Shown: positions 8,624 to 15,740 of the stretch, one piece after another
Numbering within the stretch: position 1 is the stretch's first letter
Layout of the letters: each line of letters begins with the position of its first letter
NCBI GenBank assembly: GCA_025449575.1
Contig: JANWJB010000171.1
Location: 1-42,482 of the forward strand
Source: Acidobacteriaceae bacterium
Lineage (GTDB): Bacteria > Acidobacteriota > Terriglobia > Terriglobales > Acidobacteriaceae
DNA: 42,482 bases
Reading direction: 5' to 3'
The notes under the pieces: model-generated
The model's input: only the letters and a program-made list of their open reading frames with translations
Databases searched by the model: none
What the model was told of the DNA's origin: nothing
Position numbers and translations under genes: made by a program

Positions 8624-9082
8624 CTAGCGCGCGCGGACCGTCTTCGCAGAAACGCGGCCGGCTGAAGCTTTGGCCGCTGTCTTGGCTGACGAGGCGGCCG
8701 GCGCCTTCTGCTTTTTATCTTCGTGAGCGACCAGCAAGGCCTCAATCTGCCGCAAGAGTTCTTCAGTGTTCATCGGCTTCACCAGCATCTGGTCCATGCC
8801 GTACCCCTGCCATTCGAAACCCGGCAACGGAAAAGCCGTCAGCATGGCAACCGCTGGCGGGTGGGCGCATTTCTTCGCTGCGCGCGCTACCTCGATGCCT
8901 GCAGTCTCGCTCTCCATGCGCATGTCGGTGATCACCATGTGATATTTGCCGGTGCGCAATTTCGACTTCGCCTCCTGAGCGGAAGCAGCCGTCTCCACCT
9001 CAAAGCCATGGATCTCAAGAACGGCCTTCAGCGTGAGGAGGATCGCGAGTTCGTCATCTACCAAAAGTATTCGACGTTTCAT
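8624..9082 (-). CDS. Single-domain response regulator with a basic Ala/Lys tail
   Basis: The 152-residue product is a CheY-like receiver domain: acidic pocket Asp 9/Asp 10, phosphoacceptor Asp 53 in 'VITDMRM', the switch Thr in 'AMLTAF' and the Lys of 'VKP'. There is no DNA-binding or enzymatic output domain. After residue 120 there is a low-complexity tail rich in Ala, Lys and Ser with repeated 'AK' steps, resembling histone-H1-like C-termini. I use the ATG at 9082, which has GGAG about 10 bases upstream; the frame stays open to 9673 but that extension has no family resemblance and overlaps mtaB. No sensor kinase is in the window, so the partner is unknown. Divergent from mtaB. Confidence 0.85.
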   Translation of the reverse strand: MKRRILLVDDELAILLTLKAVLEIHGFEVETAASAQEAKSKLRTGKYHMVITDMRMESETAGIEVARAAKKCAHPPAVAMLTAFPLPGFEWQGYGMDQMLVKPMNTEELLRQIEALLVAHEDKKQKAPAASSAKTAAKASAGRVSAKTVRAR

Positions 9083-9211
9083 CCTAAGAAACTCCGGGGA
9101 AAAGAAGCCATTCAGCCAGCGAGTGTACTCCACCGGTCTTCGAATAGTGTACGGGAGTATCGCGTTCCCCGTACCGGCGGAGCAACCGCCAGCGCTTGGT
9201 AGACTGGCAAA

Positions 9212-10630
9212 GTGCTGGCAGAATACCACGTCGAGAACTTTGGATGCCGAGCGAGCCAAGCCGACGGGGAGGCCATCGCCGCGGAGTTGCGCCAGATGGG
9301 CCTGAGGCAGTCGGATGGCCCCGCTCAGGCCTCCGTTGTCGTAGTGAATACCTGCAGCGTCACCGCTCAGGCTGACCGTACAGCGCGCGCCTTTCTTCGC
9401 CGTGTGCAGCGGGAAAATCCCTCGGCGCGGATCGTCGTCACCGGCTGTTACGCACAACGCGCTCCGGCCGAGATCGCCGCCCTGCCAGGGGTGCATGCCG
9501 TCGTCGGTAACAGCCACAAAGCGCTGGTTCCACGCTTGGCGGCGGAGGCAGCCGCCGGAGCCGCCTTCGTTCCCCTGGAATCGCTTATCGGGGCCCCAGC
9601 GGCGGTCAGTTCGGGGCAAGCTCCCGTTTGGCTTGGTCAAGCTCCCGTCTGGATCGACGACGCCTTCGCGCATTCCTGGCTCTCCCGGGCCGAACCGGCG
9701 GCAGCCTTTGGCGGCGGAATGGAAACAAGCGGCCCCACGCGGCCTACGCTGAAGGTCCAGGATGGCTGCGGGAACCGCTGCTCATTCTGCGTGATTCCCA
9801 CCACCCGCGGACCCAGCCGCTCCCTGCCCTTCGACCAGTGTCTCCGGTCAGCCGCCGATTTCGCGGCTGCCGGGGGGACGGAATTGGTGCTCTCCGGCAT
9901 CAACCTCGGCCGATGGGGGCGTGACCTCGCGCCGCAGCGCAGCTTGGAAGAGCTGACCGCCGCCCTATTGAAAGAGGTTTCGCGGCTGCGCCTCAGCTCA
10001 ATTGAGCCCATGGACTGGACGCCGGAGCTGCTCTCGCTCTTCCAGCGGGAACCGTCCTTGCGCGGCCTGGCGCGCCACGCCCATCTTCCCTTGCAATCCG
10101 GCTCAGACGCCATTTTGCGGGCAATGCACCGGCGCTACCGGCCCTGGCACTATGCGGAGAAGCTTCGTGCCATTCGGCTCCACATGCCCGAGGCGGCGAT
10201 CGGGGCCGATGTGATGGTTGGCTTTCCTGGTGAGACCGATGCGCTTTTTGAGGAGAGTTATGCCTTCATCCAAGCGCAGCCGCTGACCTATTTGCACCTC
10301 TTCCCGTTTTCCGCCCGGCCAGGCACCGCCGGTTGGGAGATGGCCAAGGGACACCCGGTCTCGCCCCACGACATTGGCCTGCGCATGGCCCGGCTCCGAG
10401 TTTTGATTGCGGGCAAGAACCTTGCCTTCCGCAAGAGTCTGGTGGGCCGCAAGCTGCCCGCCATCACGCTGCGAACGCCGGAGGCCGAGCGCCGTCAGGG
10501 CTTCACCCGTGCATTGACAGATAACTTCGTGCAAGTGCGGCTGGAAGGCAACCTTCCCGCAAATCAAAGCCTCTGGACAAGCATTACCTCCGTCCGAAAT
10601 GATGCTTTGGATGGGGTGATCGCGGCCTGA
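9212..10630 (+). CDS. mtaB: tRNA threonylcarbamoyladenosine methylthiotransferase (MtaB-type)
   Basis: The 472-residue protein is a radical-SAM methylthiotransferase predicted to convert t6A37 to ms2t6A in tRNAs. The N-terminal UPF0004 domain has its cluster-binding cysteines at 12 (NFGC), 48 (NTCSV) and 79 (TGCYAQR). The radical SAM CxxxCxxC is Cys 186, 190, 193 in 'VQDGCGNRCSFCVIPTTRG'. Downstream are the family segments 'LSGINLGRWG', 'LPLQSGSDAILRAMHRRY' and 'DVMVGFPGETDALFEES', then a C-terminal TRAM-like region. MtaB is preferred over MiaB because of the missing MiaB N-terminal extension and the 'SGINLG' motif. The start is GTG at 9212 with only a weak ribosome site. A linker at 115-175 contains a perfect-frame tandem heptapeptide. 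infC follows 64 bp later. Confidence 0.9.
   Translation: MLAEYHVENFGCRASQADGEAIAAELRQMGLRQSDGPAQASVVVVNTCSVTAQADRTARAFLRRVQRENPSARIVVTGCYAQRAPAEIAALPGVHAVVGNSHKALVPRLAAEAAAGAAFVPLESLIGAPAAVSSGQAPVWLGQAPVWIDDAFAHSWLSRAEPAAAFGGGMETSGPTRPTLKVQDGCGNRCSFCVIPTTRGPSRSLPFDQCLRSAADFAAAGGTELVLSGINLGRWGRDLAPQRSLEELTAALLKEVSRLRLSSIEPMDWTPELLSLFQREPSLRGLARHAHLPLQSGSDAILRAMHRRYRPWHYAEKLRAIRLHMPEAAIGADVMVGFPGETDALFEESYAFIQAQPLTYLHLFPFSARPGTAGWEMAKGHPVSPHDIGLRMARLRVLIAGKNLAFRKSLVGRKLPAITLRTPEAERRQGFTRALTDNFVQVRLEGNLPANQSLWTSITSVRNDALDGVIAA
9614..9655 (+). repeat. In-frame 21-bp tandem duplication within mtaB
   Basis: Two adjacent 21-base units with 17 of 21 bases identical encode GQAPVWL and GQAPVWI (residues 135-148), in the linker between the UPF0004 and radical SAM domains. 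Confidence 0.9.
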
Positions 10631-10662
10631 AGCCGGCGGCCGGGATGTTATTCTTAAACTCC

Positions 10663-10677
10663 GGGGAACTGTTCCCC
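10663..10677 (+). promoter_or_regulatory. Perfect hairpin in the mtaB-infC gap
   Basis: GGGGAAC-T-GTTCCCC is a perfect inverted repeat that ends 8 bases before the GGAGG ribosome site of infC. It has no T tract, so it is a weak terminator candidate; it may shape the infC leader. Confidence 0.5.
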
Positions 10678-10694
10678 TCTGTCTTGGAGGACCC

Positions 10695-11297
10695 ATCGAC
10701 AAGCGTTCGGCAAAGTCATTCATCCGCATCAACGACAGGATTCGTGCACGCGAGATTCGCGTCATCGACGAGGCTGGGAATCAGCTCGGCATCCTGCCTC
10801 CTTTCGAAGCCCTGAAGATTGCACGCGAGCGCGGCCTGGATCTGGTCGAGGTTTCCCCCACCGCGCAGCCGCCCGTGTGCCGCATTCAGGATTACGGAAA
10901 ATTCCTTTACGAAAAAGACAAGAGCGACCGGGCCGCGCGCAAGAAGCAGAAGGTCATTGTCGTAAAGGAAGTGAAGTTCTCTGTAACCGTGGATGAGCAC
11001 GATTATCAGACCAAGAAGAACAGGGCTGTCCGCTTCTTGAGCGACGGCGACAAGGTTAAGGCCTCGCTGCGCTTCAAGGGCCGCCAGATGGCGCATCGCG
11101 AGCTCGGCTACGCCATCATCAACCGTCTGATACAAGACATGGGCGATATCGGGGTGGTGGAGTTCATGCCGCGCATGGAAGGCACCACACTGCACGCCAT
11201 TTTGGCGCCGGGCAAGAAAGCCGAGGCCCCCAAGCGGCCGGCGGCGCCCAAGCCTCCCACGCCCGACATTGCCGCCCCTCCGCGGCCCGAAGCCTGA
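10695..11297 (+). CDS. infC: Translation initiation factor IF-3, AUC start
   Basis: The 200-residue protein covers the whole IF-3 family: N-domain 'IRINDRIRAREIRVIDEAGNQLGILP', linker 'PPVCRIQDYGKFLYEKDK', and C-domain 'KEVKFSVTVDEHDYQTKKNRAVRFLSDGDKVKASLRFKGRQMAH'. IF-3 binds the 30S platform and rejects non-canonical start codons. No ATG, GTG or TTG in frame precedes the conserved N-domain; the first ATG-type codon is deep inside. The only sensible start is ATC at 10695, four bases after GGAGG (10686-10690). infC genes are known for AUU-type starts used for autoregulation, so this fits. A low-complexity Ala/Pro/Lys tail of about 28 residues follows the C-domain. It leads the infC-rpmI-rplT-pheS-pheT cluster. 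Confidence 0.93.
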   Translation: MDKRSAKSFIRINDRIRAREIRVIDEAGNQLGILPPFEALKIARERGLDLVEVSPTAQPPVCRIQDYGKFLYEKDKSDRAARKKQKVIVVKEVKFSVTVDEHDYQTKKNRAVRFLSDGDKVKASLRFKGRQMAHRELGYAIINRLIQDMGDIGVVEFMPRMEGTTLHAILAPGKKAEAPKRPAAPKPPTPDIAAPPRPEA

Positions 11298-11543
11298 GGC
11301 GCGGCGCCACCGGCGAAATCATGATGACATCTCTGGCGAAGAGGGAGTCGCGGCTTCCGGCGCGATGCGCCTATGCCGGTGACTCGCTCTCGATGGATTT
11401 TCCAGCATGAAAAGGCCGCAAAATGCGTTGCCGGACGCCGAACTCGCGGGAGAAACGCCGCCCAGTGGCGCGCCGGGCCGCCGCTCCCGTATACTTGTAG
11501 GACACGGCAATCATTGCTCCAACCTGTCGTACCCAGGAAAATC

Positions 11544-11741
11544 ATGCCTACACTCAAGACTCACAAGGGCGCGGCCAAGCGCTTCAAGAAGACCGGAACG
11601 GGGAAGTATTTGCGAGGACAGAGCAAGATGCGCCACATCCTGACCTCGAAGGAAAAGAAAACCAAGCGCAAGCTCGGCGGCCAGGTTCTGGTCTCCGACG
11701 CCGACGCGCCCAAAGTACGGCGGATGATTCCCTACGCCTGA
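11544..11741 (+). CDS. rpmI: 50S ribosomal protein L35
   Basis: The 65-residue, very basic protein begins '[22 protein letters not shown]' and contains '[17 protein letters not shown]', both diagnostic of L35. AGGA lies seven bases before the ATG at 11544. The frame is open further upstream to 11373, but that part has no L35 resemblance. The gap from infC is 246 bp, longer than usual; it contains a TATACT (11490-11495) with no convincing -35 partner. The 100-bp gap to rplT could hold an L20 autoregulatory structure as in other bacteria, but I could not identify one by eye. Confidence 0.96.
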   Translation: MPTLKTHKGAAKRFKKTGTGKYLRGQSKMRHILTSKEKKTKRKLGGQVLVSDADAPKVRRMIPYA

Positions 11742-11841
11742 TTGGGTACTAAAAAAGGGCTGGCCTCGGGGCCGGTCGAGCGAGTGAAGAGGCAGTTCCC
11801 GCCTCCAGCCGCTATGCGAAAGACAAAAAGGAGAACCAACC

Positions 11842-12213
11842 ATGCCCCGCGTAAAACGTGGCACCAAACGCAGCGACCGCCGCAAAAAGATTCTCAAACG
11901 GGCGAGCGGCTACTTCCTCACCAAATCCAAGCTCTACCAGGCGGCGCAAGAAGCCGTCGAGCGTGGGCTGAAGTTTTCCTACAGCGGCCGCCGCCAAAAG
12001 AAGCGCCAGTTCCGCGCTATTTGGATTGTTCGCATTGGCGCTGCCGCCAAGCTCAATGGACTGAGCTATTCGCAGCTCATCCATGGCCTCAAGACGGCCG
12101 GCATCGAGCTGGACCGCAAGATTCTTGCCGACATCGCCGTGCATGACGCTCCGGGCTTCACCGCTCTCGCCGAGCAGGCCAAGAATGCGCTGAAGGACGG
12201 CAAGGCAGCGTAG
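11842..12213 (+). CDS. rplT: 50S ribosomal protein L20
   Basis: The 123-residue protein matches L20: '[83 protein letters not shown]'. It binds 23S rRNA early in 50S assembly and, in several bacteria, represses its own operon by binding the leader. An AAGGAG ribosome site sits seven to eight bases before the ATG. It lies between rpmI and pheS in the conserved order of this cluster. Confidence 0.97.
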   Translation: MPRVKRGTKRSDRRKKILKRASGYFLTKSKLYQAAQEAVERGLKFSYSGRRQKKRQFRAIWIVRIGAAAKLNGLSYSQLIHGLKTAGIELDRKILADIAVHDAPGFTALAEQAKNALKDGKAA

Positions 12214-12308
12214 GAAGCAACCGGGAAGCTCACACTCGGCTGCCGGCCATCGCCAGTGAAATCGCGGCCCGCGCTTGATGCTCCGCTGTGCGCGGCGGAA
12301 CTGAATCT

Positions 12309-13418
12309 ATGTCCGACCCAGAGAAGCCAGCAACGATCGACTTTTCCCCCGCTTCCCTCGATCGCCTTTTTCAGGCGCATCGCTCGGAATTCGACCGCGA
12401 CCTTGCCGACGCACACAACGATACGGGGCGCGAGGCGGTTCGCATCAAGTGGCTGGGCCGCAAGCAAGGGAAGCTGGCGCTCTACAGTTCGGGCTACATG
12501 CAGCAGGCCCCTTCCCCTGACGCCAAAAAAGAGGTGGGCAGACGGTTCAACGAGCTGAAACAGCATGTTGAATCGCGGCTGGAAGGCCTGGCGTCCGGAT
12601 CGCAGAGCGAGACCGCGGCGGGCGAGGCCGCCATCGACGTGACTCTGCCCGGCATGCGGAGACGGCCGGGAGCCGAGCACCCGCTCATCAAGACGATGCA
12701 TGAGATCGTCGCCGTCTTTGAGGCCATGGGCTACTCGATCGGGGTGGGACCGGAGGTCGAGACAGACTACTACAATTTCGAGTCGCTCAATTTTCCTCCC
12801 AACCATCCGGCTCGAGATACGCAAGACACCCTGCTGATCGCCGGACAAGAGGCGAAGCCGCTGCGCGAGCGGCTGTTGATGCGCACCCACACCTCGCCGG
12901 TCCAGATGCGCACCATGGAGCGGCAGCCGCCGCCGGTACGGATCGTAATTCCCGGCAAGGTTCACCGCAACGACGCCGCGGACGCCACGCACTCGCCGAT
13001 CTTTCATCAGGTGGAGGGGCTCTGCGTGGATGAGAACATCACCTTCTCCGACCTAAAGGGCACGCTTGACCATGCCATGAAGGCCCTCTTCGGCTCTGCT
13101 GTGAAGACGCGCTTCTTCCCTTCCTTCTTTCCTTTCACCGAACCTTCCGCCGATGTCCAGATCAGTTGTATCTTCTGCGGCGGCTCCGGTTGCAGAAAGT
13201 GCAAGCAGTCGGGATGGATTGAGCTGTTGGGCTGCGGCATGGTGGACCCGGCGGTCTTCGCCTTTGCGGCGCAAAAGCAGCCGGCTTACGATGCGGGCAA
13301 GATCAGCGGCTTCGCCTTTGGCATGGGCGTGGAGCGACTCGCGATGATGAAATACGGCGTTTCCGACATCGGCCAGTTCTACTCCGGCGACGTGAGGTTT
13401 CTGGAGCAATTCGGGTGA
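12309..13418 (+). CDS. pheS: Phenylalanyl-tRNA synthetase alpha subunit
   Basis: The 369-residue subunit carries the class II active site of the (alpha-beta)2 enzyme. There is an N-terminal coiled-coil region for tRNA (about 10-100), then the catalytic domain with 'HPLIKTMHEIVAVFEAMGYSIGVGPEVETDYYNFESLNFPPNHPARDTQDT', 'LLMRTHTSPVQMRTM', 'PGKVHRNDAADATHSPIFHQVEGL', and motif 3 'GFAFGMGVERLAMMKYGV'. The Cys-rich loop CxFCGGxGCRKCKxSGW before motif 3 is normal. I start at the ATG at 12309; an in-frame GTG at 12288 lacks a ribosome site. The TGA stop overlaps the GTG start of pheT by 4 bp, which predicts translational coupling for equal subunit amounts. Confidence 0.97.
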   Translation: MSDPEKPATIDFSPASLDRLFQAHRSEFDRDLADAHNDTGREAVRIKWLGRKQGKLALYSSGYMQQAPSPDAKKEVGRRFNELKQHVESRLEGLASGSQSETAAGEAAIDVTLPGMRRRPGAEHPLIKTMHEIVAVFEAMGYSIGVGPEVETDYYNFESLNFPPNHPARDTQDTLLIAGQEAKPLRERLLMRTHTSPVQMRTMERQPPPVRIVIPGKVHRNDAADATHSPIFHQVEGLCVDENITFSDLKGTLDHAMKALFGSAVKTRFFPSFFPFTEPSADVQISCIFCGGSGCRKCKQSGWIELLGCGMVDPAVFAFAAQKQPAYDAGKISGFAFGMGVERLAMMKYGVSDIGQFYSGDVRFLEQFG

Positions 13419-15550
13419 AGATTCTCTCCAACTGGCTTCGCTCCTACCTGCCCGGCCTCACGGCCGGGGACCGTGAACTGGCCGAGGCTCTTACCTTGCG
13501 CGGCATCGCCGCCGAAGGCATCTTCGATCTCGGTCCCGGCAAAGGCTTTCTTTTTGAAATGGACATCACCACCAACCGCGTCGATGCGATGAATCACTAC
13601 GGCATCGCGCGCGAGGCGGCTGCCATTTATGGTCTTGCGTTGGCTCCCCTCGAAGCTCCTCTGCCGGCGGCCTCCGGTGCGACGCAGCCGGCGGTCGAAG
13701 TCCGCATTGAAGCTCCCGATCTTTGCGGCCGCTTTACCGCGCGCGCGCTGAGTGGGGTCCGCATCCAGCCCTCCGGCGGCGCGGTGCGCGAGCGATTCGC
13801 GCTGTTGGAGCAGAAGCTCATCTCGAACGCTGTCGACGCCACAAATTATGTGACTCTGGCGATGGGCCATCCCACGCACGCCTTCGATCGCGACAAAGTC
13901 GAAGGCGCAATCATTTTGCGGCGGGCGCGAAAGAGTGAACGCCTCAAGACGCTGGACGGCGTTGACCGGCTGCTCGATCCGGAAGACCTTGTGGTGGCCG
14001 ACGAGCGAAAGGTGCTGGCGCTGGCCGGGGTGATGGGCGGATGGGAGACGATGATCGCGCCGGAAACGAAGAATGTTTTAGTGGAAGCGGCATGGTTCGA
14101 CCCGCTCTCCATTCGGCGCAGCAGCAAGCGTCACGGCCTGCATACCGACGCCTCGCACCGCTTTGAGCGAGGAGCGGACTTCAATGCACCGCCGCTCGCC
14201 TCCGCGTTGGTCAGCCAGCTTCTACTCTCCTCCGGCGGATCGGTCGAGGGCGAACTGGTCGACGTGATAGTTCCGGACGCGATGGCACGCACTGCCGGCC
14301 GGGCCGCCATCCCTCTGCGCCGTGGCGAAGTACGTCGCATCCTAGGCGCAACGGAAGACGGCCGCGGCGTCGATTGGGAGCGCTCGCAGCTTGTGCTTGA
14401 AGCTCTAGGCTGCAGCTTGCAGGTAGAAGGACCGGACGCCTGCCGCGTCACTCTGCCAAGCTGGCGGCTTGATCTGGAGCGGGAGATCGATCTTATCGAG
14501 GAGATCGCGCGCATCTACGGTTACAATCGCTTCGCCAACACGCTTCCGGGGTTCTCCGGCGCCGTCGTCTCGCCGCCGGAGCGCGCCAAGGAAGATACCG
14601 CCCGCCGCAGCCTGCTCGCGGTGGGATGGAGTGAGGCGATCTCCAGCTCGTTTTGTTCCGCTGCCGACGCCGATATGTTCGCTCCCCAGCCCGGGATCAC
14701 CGTCGCAGTCGCGAATCCGCTCAGCGAAGAGGCGGGAATGCTGCGGCCTTCCCTCGCTCCGGGAATGCTCGCGATGCTGGCCTACAACTTGAACCGCGAC
14801 GTATACGATGTCCAACTCTTTGAAATAGGAACCTGCTTCAGCGCAGCGCCCGGCCGCGTCGATGAGCGCCCTGCCCTCTCCCTCGGCCTTGCCGGATCCA
14901 GCGCTGCCAGCCCGCACCTTCCCTCTCGCCCCTTCGGCTTCTACGACCTCAAAGGCGCGGTGGAGGAATTGCTTGAGCGGTTCTCGATTCGCTCGATCTA
15001 CTTCGACGCGTTGCCGTCCGGCGCCGGGCCGGCTCCGGCATGGCTTCACCCTCTGCGCTCGGCGCGAGCGGTAGCCGACGGGGAGACCGTGGCCTGTTTT
15101 GGCGAGCTTGCGCCGGCTCAAGCCCGGCAGCGCAAATTACGGCAGACGGTCTTCGTCGGCGAAATTTACCTCGACCGGCTCTATCGGCTTCCGCTTCGCC
15201 GGCCGATCGCGCGCGAGCTGTCGCGCTTTCAGCCTGTCCGGCGCGATTTCTCCTTTATCTTTCCCGCGTCTGTGCGGTGGCAACAGATTGCCTCCGCCCT
15301 CGACGAGCTCTCCCTCGCCGATCTAGCTGCCTTCGCTCCGCGCGAGATCTTCCGCGGAGAGACTGTCCGCGACTCTCGGGCTAAGGACGGAAAGAGGCCG
15401 GCGGGCGGCCTGCCCGCGGATCACTACTCTATTCTGATCGGAACTACCTTCCAGTCTTTCACCGGCACGCTGCGCGACGAAGAGCTGCAAAGGTATTCCG
15501 AGGCTGTGGTAGCGGCACTCGAATCTCTCGGCGGCAAACAGCGAGGCTAG
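13415..15550 (+). CDS. pheT: Phenylalanyl-tRNA synthetase beta subunit lacking the N-terminal OB domain
   Basis: The 711-residue subunit retains the B1 edge ('MKILSNWLRSYLPGL...LAEALTLRGIAAEGI'), the B3/B4 editing module (from 'DITTNRVDAMNHYGIAREAAAIYG' through 'NAVDATNYV...HPTHAFD' and 'LDGVDRLLDPEDLVVAD...LAGVMGG'), the B5 domain, the catalytic-like fold ('DLIEEIARIYGYNRF') and the C-terminal ferredoxin-like anticodon-binding domain ('PVRRDFSFIFP...FRG'). In E. coli PheT (795 residues) about 110 residues of EMAP-like OB fold sit between B1 and B3; here the protein passes straight from residue ~40 to the 'TTNRVDAMNH' segment, so that domain is absent. The start is GTG at 13415, overlapping pheS. 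It is convergent with the TonB receptor gene. Confidence 0.96.
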   Translation: MKILSNWLRSYLPGLTAGDRELAEALTLRGIAAEGIFDLGPGKGFLFEMDITTNRVDAMNHYGIAREAAAIYGLALAPLEAPLPAASGATQPAVEVRIEAPDLCGRFTARALSGVRIQPSGGAVRERFALLEQKLISNAVDATNYVTLAMGHPTHAFDRDKVEGAIILRRARKSERLKTLDGVDRLLDPEDLVVADERKVLALAGVMGGWETMIAPETKNVLVEAAWFDPLSIRRSSKRHGLHTDASHRFERGADFNAPPLASALVSQLLLSSGGSVEGELVDVIVPDAMARTAGRAAIPLRRGEVRRILGATEDGRGVDWERSQLVLEALGCSLQVEGPDACRVTLPSWRLDLEREIDLIEEIARIYGYNRFANTLPGFSGAVVSPPERAKEDTARRSLLAVGWSEAISSSFCSAADADMFAPQPGITVAVANPLSEEAGMLRPSLAPGMLAMLAYNLNRDVYDVQLFEIGTCFSAAPGRVDERPALSLGLAGSSAASPHLPSRPFGFYDLKGAVEELLERFSIRSIYFDALPSGAGPAPAWLHPLRSARAVADGETVACFGELAPAQARQRKLRQTVFVGEIYLDRLYRLPLRRPIARELSRFQPVRRDFSFIFPASVRWQQIASALDELSLADLAAFAPREIFRGETVRDSRAKDGKRPAGGLPADHYSILIGTTFQSFTGTLRDEELQRYSEAVVAALESLGGKQRG

Positions 15551-15740
15551 CGCGCGGCTCCGCTTGAGAGAAGAAGAGCATAGCGAAGACCATTCTTTTC
15601 AGTCATAACTCGGTTGACTGGAATTGATTGGATGGAACCACAGCTACGCTCACCCCCATGCCCCGTTCTTCGCCTTCCACTCTTCGCTGGGATACAAACT
15701 GCCGGCACCAGAAGCACAAATGGCCAGCTTACCCGGAAGA

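Noticed and set aside
8624-9673. A 349-codon reading of the response regulator gene.
   Set aside because: The extra 197 N-terminal residues have no resemblance to any domain and overlap mtaB; the ATG at 9082 has a ribosome site and gives a normal receiver start.
11298-11543. An internal promoter for rpmI (TATACT at 11490-11495).
   Set aside because: No -35-like hexamer at the right distance; the upstream sequence is very GC-rich.
10695-15550. thrS next to infC as in the usual order.
   Set aside because: infC is preceded by mtaB; thrS is at 40352, separated by about 30 kb, so the classical junction is not present here.
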